Part shown: positions 43,309 to 49,672 of the stretch, piece after piece
Numbering within the stretch: position 1 is the stretch's first letter
Layout of the letters: the number at the start of each line of letters is the position of its first letter
Origin: Candidatus Rhodoferax randersensis
Lineage (GTDB): Bacteria; Pseudomonadota; Gammaproteobacteria; Burkholderiales; Burkholderiaceae_C
Direction: 5' to 3'
Assembly (NCBI GenBank): GCA_016718155.1
Contig: JADKEH010000016.1
Span: 1 to 49,672 of the forward strand
DNA: 49,672 bases
Position numbers and translations under genes: made by a program
Notes under the pieces: generated by a model
Databases searched by the model: none
What the model was told of the DNA's origin: nothing
What the model saw: the letters and a program-made list of their open reading frames with translations, nothing else

Positions 43309-45720
43309 ATGAAACGCGCCCTGAAGATTCTTGCCCTGTCCCTGATCGTGCTGCTCCTGGTGGGCGCCTCCATCGCCACCTGGTACGTGCGCACCAAGCT
43401 GCCACAACGCTCGGGGTCGCTGGTCCTGAGCCAACTGCAGGCGCCGGTGACGGTGGACTACGACGAGCGCGGCGTGCCGCACATCCAGGCCCAGAACGAG
43501 CCCGATCTGTACCGCGCGCTGGGTTATGTGCACGCGCAGGACCGGCTGTTCCAGATGGAGATGGTGCGCCGCCTGGCGCGGGGTGAACTGGCCGAGGTGC
43601 TAGGCCCCAAACTGCTCGACGTGGACCGGCTGTTTCGCACGCTGGGCATCCGCGCCCACGCCGACGCGGTGGCGCCCAAGCTCGATCCGGCCAGCCCGGC
43701 AACCAAGGCGCTGCTGGCCTACCTGGACGGCATCAACCAGTTCCAGGCCAGCCACCCGGCGCCGATGGAGTTTGACTTGCTGGGCATCCCCAAACGCCCG
43801 TTCACGCCAGCCGACACGGTGGCGGTGTCGGGCTACCTGTCTTACACCTTTGCCGCCGCGTTTCGCACCGAACCGGCGCTGACCTACGTGCGTGACAAGC
43901 TCGGACCCAAGTACCTGGCAGCGTTTGACCTGGAATGGCACCCCGAGGGCGTGGTCAGCAGCCGACCGAGCCCGGCTGCAGACTTCAAGCCTGCCGACTG
44001 GCAAGGCTTGACCCGCCTGGCCACCTTGAGCCAGCAGACGCTGGAAGAATTGGGCCTGCCCCAATTCGAAGGCAGCAACGCCTGGGCGCTGTCTGGCCAG
44101 TTGACCAGCAGCGGCAAGCCACTGTTGGCAGGCGACCCGCACATTGGCTACTCGACCCCGGCAGTCTGGTTTGAGGCGCACCTGAGCGCACCCGGCTTCG
44201 AGCTCTACGGCCACCACCAGGCACTCAACCCGGTGGCGCTGCTCGGCCACAACCAGCGCTTTGGCTGGAGCCTGACCATGTTCCAAAACGACGACATCGA
44301 CCTGATCGCCGAAAAAGTCAACCCGACCAACGCCAACCAGGTGTCGATTGGCGGCCAGTGGGTCGACCTGCAGAGCCGCGAGGAAACCATCCTGGTCAAG
44401 GGCGCGCCGCCGGTCACGCTCACGCTGCGCCGCTCGCCGCACGGGCCCATCATCACCGACGTCTTCAAAGACAGCCTGGGCACCACGCCCGTGGCCATGT
44501 GGTGGGCCTTTTTGGAAACCGAGAACCCGATCCTTGACGCCTTCTATGAGCTCAACCGCGCCGACACCCTGGCCAAGGCGCGCGAGGCATCCAGCAAGAT
44601 TCACGCACCGGGTCTGAACGTGGTGTGGGCCAGCGCCAGCGGCGACATCGGTTGGTGGGCCGCTGCCAAGCTGCCGATTCGCCCGGCCAATGCCAACCCC
44701 AACTTCATTCTGGACGGCAGCACGCCCGAGGCGGACAAGACCGGCTTCTACCGCTTTGCCGACAACCCGCAGGAAGAAAACCCCAAGCGCGGTTACATCA
44801 TGTCGGCCAACCACCAGCCCAAACCACCCAGCGGTGTGCCGGTGCCCGGCTACTACAACCTGTCGGACCGCGCCCAGCAACTGGAAGACCGGCTCACCGC
44901 CCCCGGTGTCGTGTGGAACCTGCAAAACAGTCAAACCGTGCAGCTTGACAGCCGCCATGGCTACGGCCCGCGGGTGCTGGCGCCTTTGCTCCCCTTGCTG
45001 CGCATGGTGGTCACGGAGCCGATCGAACTGATGATGGTCGCCAGTCTGGAAAAGTGGGATGGCGACCACCGCGTGGGGGACATTGCCCCGACGGTCTTCA
45101 ACCAGTTTCTGTATGAGCTGGCGCAAGCCGCCTTTGCCGACGAGCTGGGCGAGGCGCAGTTCAAGAACCTGCTGCGCACCCGCGCGCTGGATTTCGCCCT
45201 GCCCCGATTGGCCGCCGACGCCACCTCCCCCTGGTGGGATGTGCGCGGCACGCCGGCCGTGGAGACCCGCAACGACATCGTCAAGGCCGCTTGGACTGCC
45301 ACCTACAAACACCTGAAGTCCACCGTTGGCAGCGACCCTGGCACCTGGGGCTGGGGCAAGGCCCACACCCTGACCCATGGCCACCCGCTGGCCGCGCAAA
45401 AGCCGCTGGACAAACTGTTCAACGTGGGCCCGTTCCCGGCACCCGGTGGGCGCGAAACGCCCAACAACCTGGCGCAAAGCGTCGGGCCAGGTCCCTGGGC
45501 GGTCACCTTCGGGCCGTCGACCCGGCGCCTGATTGACTTTGCCGACGCCAGCAAGGCGCTGGGCATCAACCCGGTGGGCCAAAGCGGTGTGTTGTTTGAC
45601 GCCCATTACAAGGACCAGGCCAAGACCTTCATCACCGGCGGCTACGTGCCGCAACACCTCAAGGCCGAGGACGTCAAGGCCAATGCCCGCAGCCGCCTGA
45701 GCCTGACACCGGCCCGCTAG
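43309..45720 (+). CDS. Penicillin acylase family protein
   Basis: An Ntn-hydrolase precursor of 803 residues that cuts itself into two chains. An N-terminal membrane helix or signal (ALKILALSLIVLLLVGASIATWYV) precedes the alpha part, with RDERGVPHI-like VDYDERGVPHIQAQNEPDLY and ALGYVHAQDRLFQMEMVRRLARG. The spacer ends before Ser256 in GSNAWALSG, the predicted nucleophile and new N-terminus of the beta chain. Next come KPLLAGDPHIGYSTPAVWFEAHL and, later, SANHQPK. The members hydrolyse N-acyl side chains, including acyl-homoserine lactones in some bacteria. The substrate here is unknown. It diverges from the aldehyde dehydrogenase gene. Confidence 0.93.
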   Translation: MKRALKILALSLIVLLLVGASIATWYVRTKLPQRSGSLVLSQLQAPVTVDYDERGVPHIQAQNEPDLYRALGYVHAQDRLFQMEMVRRLARGELAEVLGPKLLDVDRLFRTLGIRAHADAVAPKLDPASPATKALLAYLDGINQFQASHPAPMEFDLLGIPKRPFTPADTVAVSGYLSYTFAAAFRTEPALTYVRDKLGPKYLAAFDLEWHPEGVVSSRPSPAADFKPADWQGLTRLATLSQQTLEELGLPQFEGSNAWALSGQLTSSGKPLLAGDPHIGYSTPAVWFEAHLSAPGFELYGHHQALNPVALLGHNQRFGWSLTMFQNDDIDLIAEKVNPTNANQVSIGGQWVDLQSREETILVKGAPPVTLTLRRSPHGPIITDVFKDSLGTTPVAMWWAFLETENPILDAFYELNRADTLAKAREASSKIHAPGLNVVWASASGDIGWWAAAKLPIRPANANPNFILDGSTPEADKTGFYRFADNPQEENPKRGYIMSANHQPKPPSGVPVPGYYNLSDRAQQLEDRLTAPGVVWNLQNSQTVQLDSRHGYGPRVLAPLLPLLRMVVTEPIELMMVASLEKWDGDHRVGDIAPTVFNQFLYELAQAAFADELGEAQFKNLLRTRALDFALPRLAADATSPWWDVRGTPAVETRNDIVKAAWTATYKHLKSTVGSDPGTWGWGKAHTLTHGHPLAAQKPLDKLFNVGPFPAPGGRETPNNLAQSVGPGPWAVTFGPSTRRLIDFADASKALGINPVGQSGVLFDAHYKDQAKTFITGGYVPQHLKAEDVKANARSRLSLTPAR

Positions 45721-45795
45721 CACCAGCACGCCGATCGCGCGGGGTCTTTGGGCCGCGGCACTGCAGAGGCAGCCCGCGCTGGCGATAATTGCCGC

Positions 45796-46989
45796 TTGCC
45801 CAAGCACTTCCCGCCGCTGCTCATCCCCCTCATTCTGGTCACCCTGACCGGTCACATGGCCCTCTCGGGCGGGCGTGTCTCCGGCTCGCTGTATGCGCTC
45901 AGTGTGGGCTCACCCGAGCTGGTGGTGGGTCTGTTCATGGCCATGTTCTCGGTGCTGCCCGCGCTGGCCGCCATGTCGGTGGGCCGCTGGATTGACCGCT
46001 TTGGTGCGCTGCCGGTGATGCGCGCCGGTGTCACCCTGGTGCTGGTGGGCGCCTGGGTGCCGGTGCTGCTGCTGACCGTGCCCTCCTTGTTTGTCATGGC
46101 GGTGTTGATCGGCTTTGGCTTCAACGCCATGTCGGTGGCCGGGCAACACACCGTGGGGGTGCTGGCCACCGGCAAGCCACCCGAACAGCGCTTGCGCAAC
46201 TTTGGCTGGTACGCACTGGGCCACTCGGCCTCCAGCGCGCTGGGCCCCTTTGTCAGCGGCCTGTTGATCGACCACGTCGGCTTTCGCCCGGCGTTTGCCT
46301 GCATGGCGTGCTTCACCTGCGTGGCGTGCTGGTTGGTGCTCAAGCGCCTGGGCAAACTTCCCCGCGCAGCGCGGTCCAGCGACGGCGAGGCTGACCCCAT
46401 CACCGGCGTGACCCGGCAGAAGGCGTGGCACGACTTGCTGGCCGGCTCCGAGATGCGGCGCATCTACTACGTCAGCCTGGCCCTGTCTTGCAGTTGGGAC
46501 CTGTTCATTGTGATGCTGCCGGTACTGGGCACGCGGCTGGGCTTTTCGGCCTCCATCATCGGCTCGGTGTTCTCGTTGTTTGCGCTGGGCACCTTCGTCA
46601 GCCGCGCCGTCATGCCCTGGTTGTCGGGCCGTTTCAGAGAGTGGCAAATCATGCGCGCGGCGATGGTGGTGATTGCGCTGGTGTTTGTCTGCTTGCCCTG
46701 GGCCAATGCAGCGGCGGCCTTCATGGTGCTGGGTTTCCTGTTTGGCTGCTCGGTGGGCTTGAGCCAGCCCAACATGTTGTCACTGCTGCACGCGGCCACC
46801 CCGCAAGGGCGCGGCGGCGAGGCGCTGGGCCTGCGCGCGCTGGTGGGCAACGGCTCGTCGGTGCTGGTGCCCATTACCTTCGGGCTGGTGGTCGGGCCGC
46901 TGGGCGTGGCGCCACTGCTGTGGGCCGGTGCGGCGCTGGTCGGCAGCGCGCTGCCCTCGGCGCACCGGGGGGTGCGGCAGCGCGCCTGA
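45796..46989 (+). CDS. MFS transporter
   Basis: A major facilitator with twelve predicted helices and the MFS loop 2-3 motif GRWIDRFGALPVMRAG. The start is unclear: TTG 45796 (LPKHFPPLLIPLILVTLTGH) gives the usual N-terminus, TTG 45748 would add a hydrophilic stub, and ATG 45856 would lose the first helix. Its motif pattern resembles small-molecule or sugar exporters, but the substrate cannot be read. It lies 75 bp past the penicillin acylase family gene on the same strand. The REP cluster follows its stop. Confidence 0.88.
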   Translation: MPKHFPPLLIPLILVTLTGHMALSGGRVSGSLYALSVGSPELVVGLFMAMFSVLPALAAMSVGRWIDRFGALPVMRAGVTLVLVGAWVPVLLLTVPSLFVMAVLIGFGFNAMSVAGQHTVGVLATGKPPEQRLRNFGWYALGHSASSALGPFVSGLLIDHVGFRPAFACMACFTCVACWLVLKRLGKLPRAARSSDGEADPITGVTRQKAWHDLLAGSEMRRIYYVSLALSCSWDLFIVMLPVLGTRLGFSASIIGSVFSLFALGTFVSRAVMPWLSGRFREWQIMRAAMVVIALVFVCLPWANAAAAFMVLGFLFGCSVGLSQPNMLSLLHAATPQGRGGEALGLRALVGNGSSVLVPITFGLVVGPLGVAPLLWAGAALVGSALPSAHRGVRQRA

Positions 46990-47011
46990 TTGTGCTGACG
47001 CACAACAACGC

Positions 47012-47160
47012 CTCGTCATTGCGAGCGACGTCATTGCGCAGCGCGGCAATCTAAGTCCCCCGTCATCGCGAGCGCAGCGCGGCGATCCATGGTGGAGGGC
47101 CTGCAACGGTGGATTGCTCGCAATGACGGGAAAGGGCGGGTGGACTGCCGCGCTGCGCAA
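47012..47160. repeat. REP-like repeat cluster after the MFS gene
   Basis: Repeated GTCATTGCGAGCG and CAGCGCGGCAATC variants in both orientations (47014, 47029, 47061, 47110 and 47145) are the same family as at 23490. They can form long hairpins. No gene is seen here. The following ABC gene starts at 47248. Confidence 0.75.
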
Positions 47161-47247
47161 TGGCCGGACCCTCTGCCCCGCATTTCAGAAACTTCAATAG
47201 AATCAACCTCCCCCAAACCGCACCCGCGCTCACAAGGCGCCCCTTGC

Positions 47248-48990
47248 ATGACCTTGACCGGCCTGATCGGCCTCTATGTTCGCCAGAATTGGCGCCCCTA
47301 CCTGCTGTCGGCGCTGATGCTGGCATCGGTGAGCGCGCTCACGGTGTTCATTCCGCGCCAGGTCGGCCATGTGGTCGATGGCCTGGTCGCCGGGCGCGTG
47401 ACCGGCGAGGTCCTGTTCGGGCAACTCAGCTGGCTGCTGCTGGCCGGTGTGGCAATCTACTTTCTGCGCGTGGCCTGGCGACTGCAACTGTTTGCCGCCA
47501 GCTACCGGCTCGGCGCCGAGTTACGCGCGCGACTGTACGCGCGGCTGTGTCTGCAGGGGCCACACTTCTTCCAGCAAAAACGCACTGGCGACCTGATGGC
47601 GCTGGCCACCAACGACATTGACTCGGTGGAGATGGCCTCGGGCGAGGCGATGCTGGCGGGGTTTGATGGCACGCTGACATTGATCATGGTGGTGGCGATG
47701 ATGACGCTGGGCATCGACTGGCGCCTGGCGCTGGCCGCGCTGCTGCCCTTTCCCTTGATGGCGCTGGCGTTCTGGCGCATCTCCAACCAGATTCACCAGG
47801 CCTCCAAGGATTCGCTGGAGTGTTTTGGCAAGCTCAACGACCATGTGCAAGAGACCCTGACCGGCGTGCGCACCCTGCGTGCCCTGGGCCTGGAGGCGCG
47901 CAGTGCCACGCGCCTGTCGGAGCTGGCCGAGGCCGCCGCCAGTGCCAGCCTGCGCGCGCAGCGCTGGGAGGCCGCCTTTGAGCCCGCCGTGGGCATCACG
48001 CTGGTCAGCGCCACCGTGCTGACGCTGGGCCTGGGCGGCTACCTGGTGTGGCACACCGAGCTGACTATAGGGGCGCTAACCGCCTTCAGCATGTACCTGG
48101 GCCAACTGATCTGGCCAATGTTTGCCGCCGGCTGGGTGCTGGCGCTGATCGAGCGCGGCCGCGCCGCCTGGGGCCGCCTGCAGCCGGTGCTGGACGCGCC
48201 GCTGTCGATCGACAACCACGGCACGCTGACCCACGTGACACCCGGCACGCTGGTGTTTGACGACGTGACGTTTTCCTACCCGGGCCATCAGGCGTTGGCG
48301 CTGTCCGGGCTCAATCTGAACTTGCCCAGTGGGCAGACGCTGGGCTTGGTGGGGCCCACCGGCTGCGGCAAGTCCAGCGTGTTGCGCCTGATCCTGCGCC
48401 AGTACGCGGCGCAATCGGGCAGCGTGCAGTGGAACGGTCAAAGCTTGAGCGACTACAAACTGGACGCGCTCAACCGCGCCATCAGTTGGGTGCCGCAAGA
48501 GCCCTTCCTGTTCTCGGCTTCGATTGCCGAGAACATCGCCCTGGCCAAGCCGGATGCAACACGCGCCGAAATCCAGCACGCCTGCGAGCTGGCCTCGATC
48601 CACGACGACATCGCGCGTATGCCCCAGGGTTACGACACGCCCGTGGGTGAAAAAGGCATTTCGCTCTCGGGCGGGCAACGCCAGCGGGTGGCGATTGCGC
48701 GCGCCCTGCTGACCGACGCACCCTTGCTGCTGCTCGACGACGCGCTGTCAGCGGTCGACACCCAGACCGAGACCGACATCCTGCACCACCTGCGCAGTGC
48801 GCGCGCCGGGCGTACCGCGCTGATCGTCAGCCACCGCCTGAGCGCGGTGATGGATGCCGACCACATCCTGGTGCTCAAGAACGGCCAGATCGCCGAGCAA
48901 GGCGACCACGCCAGCCTGCTGGCGCGGGACGGCTGGTACGCCAGCCAATGGCGCTACCAGCAACTGGAGGCCAGTCTCGATGCAGCCTGA
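47248..48990 (+). CDS. ABC transporter, fused membrane and ATPase (MdlA-like)
   Basis: A half-transporter of 580 residues with six membrane helices (about 15-310) followed by the ATPase. Motifs are Walker A GPTGCGKSSVLRL, Q-loop WVPQEPFLFSASI, signature LSGGQRQRVAIARALL, Walker B LLLLDDALSAVD and the switch VSHRL. In Walker B the residue after LLLLDD is Ala where Glu is standard (DDALSAVD), so this subunit may hydrolyse ATP poorly. That is common in one partner of heterodimeric exporters. Its stop overlaps the start of the next ABC gene by 11 bp, so they probably form a heterodimeric exporter of the MdlAB/SmdAB type. Substrate unknown. Confidence 0.92.
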   Translation: MTLTGLIGLYVRQNWRPYLLSALMLASVSALTVFIPRQVGHVVDGLVAGRVTGEVLFGQLSWLLLAGVAIYFLRVAWRLQLFAASYRLGAELRARLYARLCLQGPHFFQQKRTGDLMALATNDIDSVEMASGEAMLAGFDGTLTLIMVVAMMTLGIDWRLALAALLPFPLMALAFWRISNQIHQASKDSLECFGKLNDHVQETLTGVRTLRALGLEARSATRLSELAEAAASASLRAQRWEAAFEPAVGITLVSATVLTLGLGGYLVWHTELTIGALTAFSMYLGQLIWPMFAAGWVLALIERGRAAWGRLQPVLDAPLSIDNHGTLTHVTPGTLVFDDVTFSYPGHQALALSGLNLNLPSGQTLGLVGPTGCGKSSVLRLILRQYAAQSGSVQWNGQSLSDYKLDALNRAISWVPQEPFLFSASIAENIALAKPDATRAEIQHACELASIHDDIARMPQGYDTPVGEKGISLSGGQRQRVAIARALLTDAPLLLLDDALSAVDTQTETDILHHLRSARAGRTALIVSHRLSAVMDADHILVLKNGQIAEQGDHASLLARDGWYASQWRYQQLEASLDAA

Positions 48991-49672
48991 AGCGATCGCC
49001 ACCGAGCCAGGCAACCCATCCAACCCGCCGCGCAACACCCGTCGCGCGGTGGCGCTGCTGATACATGCCGCCGCGCCCGAGCGCCGCCACGTGGTGCAGG
49101 GCACGCTGTGGCTGGTTGCCGCCGCACTGCTCGAAGCGCTGGGCCCCTTGCTGGGCAAGTACTTCATCGACCAGTACCTGCTGCCGCGCCACTTCAACGC
49201 CACCGACATCGGCCTGCTGCTGGGCGGCATTCTGATCGCTGGCTGCGTGGCCAGCGTGATCCGTTATGCCCAGTTGACACGCCTGTCCGGCGTGGCCATG
49301 CGCTCGGTCAAACGCCTGCGCGAAGAGGTGTATGGCCATGTGCTGCGCCTGCCCATGGCCTTTTTCGACAAAGCCATCACTGGGCAATTGGTGAGCCGCG
49401 TCACCAACGACACCGAGCAGGTGAAGAACCTCTACGTGCAGGTGCTGTTTGTGATGCTCGACAGCAGCATCGTGGTGCTGGGCGCCATGGGCGCCATGGC
49501 CTGGCTCGATTGGCGCCTGATGTTGATCGTGCTCACCTTGATCCCGGCCGTGGTGGTGATCGTGTGGTTTTACCAGCGCTGGAGCGCGCCCGCCGTGGCG
49601 CGTGCCCGGCAAAAACGCAGCGACATCAATGCCCAGATGTCGGAGTCGATTGCCGGCATGCCGGTGCTGCAG
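48980..49672 (+). CDS. ABC transporter partner, 5' part (MdlB-like)
   Basis: The frame opens at ATG 48980 and remains open to the last base of the window (231 codons). It encodes a cytoplasmic N-terminus and the start of the exporter membrane domain: YFIDQYLLPRHF, then LREEVYGHVLRLPMAFFDKAITGQLVSRVTNDTEQVKNLYV, which is the coupling-helix region typical of type IV ABC exporters. The ATPase half lies outside. The 11-bp overlap with the previous gene implies translational coupling and a heterodimer. Confidence 0.9.
   Translation, partial: MQPEAIATEPGNPSNPPRNTRRAVALLIHAAAPERRHVVQGTLWLVAAALLEALGPLLGKYFIDQYLLPRHFNATDIGLLLGGILIAGCVASVIRYAQLTRLSGVAMRSVKRLREEVYGHVLRLPMAFFDKAITGQLVSRVTNDTEQVKNLYVQVLFVMLDSSIVVLGAMGAMAWLDWRLMLIVLTLIPAVVVIVWFYQRWSAPAVARARQKRSDINAQMSESIAGMPVLQ

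Noticed and set aside
43600..45855. 751-codon open frame on the minus strand opposite the penicillin acylase gene
   Set aside because: It is a shadow of a GC-rich coding gene. It has no domain, no ribosome site and low-complexity His/Gln/Arg-rich text.
1..49672. tRNA or rRNA genes
   Set aside because: I found no T-loop (GGTTCGAATCC-like) with a matching acceptor stem and no rRNA signature sequences while reading. A tRNA scan would be needed to exclude an atypical one.

Overview
The window looks like chromosomal DNA of a GC-rich beta-proteobacterium of the Comamonadaceae (Rhodoferax/Polaromonas type). The grounds are the gene content and order (aceE-aceF-proteasome homologue-lpdA, a FixL/FixJ-like two-component pair, rsgA, rpiA, pyrD, mutL), the family-typical short palindromes and REP-like intergenic repeats, and a betaproteobacterial proteasome homologue (BPH) inside the pyruvate dehydrogenase operon. 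The assignment rests on recognition of families, not on a database search.

Positions 1-12170 are an accessory graveyard with almost no intact reading frame. From left to right it holds: a decayed phytase-like esterase, a decayed nucleotidyltransferase, a 65-bp scrap of lpdA, a decayed AbrB/PIN toxin-antitoxin pair, a second lpdA scrap, a decayed PIN/HicB-like pair, a third and longer lpdA fragment, two frameshifted RTX/Calx-beta exoprotein genes, fragments of a metallophosphoesterase and of an unknown gene, and a broken IS91-family transposase that abuts the 3' end of the intact lpdA. All lpdA scraps point the same way, and they get longer and fresher towards the intact gene. This suggests serial accretion of cargo at the lpdA 3' end.

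Positions 12191-22516 are the central-metabolism block: the minus-strand operon aceE-aceF-bph-lpdA (pyruvate dehydrogenase E1, E2, a proteasome-like protease and E3), and divergently on the plus strand a PAS sensor kinase with its FixJ-type response regulator. The 182-bp divergent intergenic region carries operator-like repeats.

Positions 22591-36153 are mostly intact single genes: folD, prlC-type oligopeptidase, a DUF4124/glutaredoxin periplasmic protein, rsgA, rpiA, pyrD (with an apparent one-base frameshift), a DedA protein, mutL, a CHRD lipoprotein, an EamA transporter, a small zinc-ribbon membrane protein and a LigB-type dioxygenase. A structured leader-like region with a 13-codon ORF lies between rpiA and rsgA. 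REP-like repeats occupy the folD-prlC gap.

Positions 36438-49672 hold a large lipoprotein of unknown function, an IorAB-type molybdenum hydroxylase (two genes), an ALDH7-like aldehyde dehydrogenase, a divergently transcribed penicillin acylase family protein, an MFS transporter and a heterodimeric ABC exporter pair, the second gene of which runs off the window. A 487-bp gap upstream of the hydroxylase contains two interleaved, nearly perfect inverted repeats.
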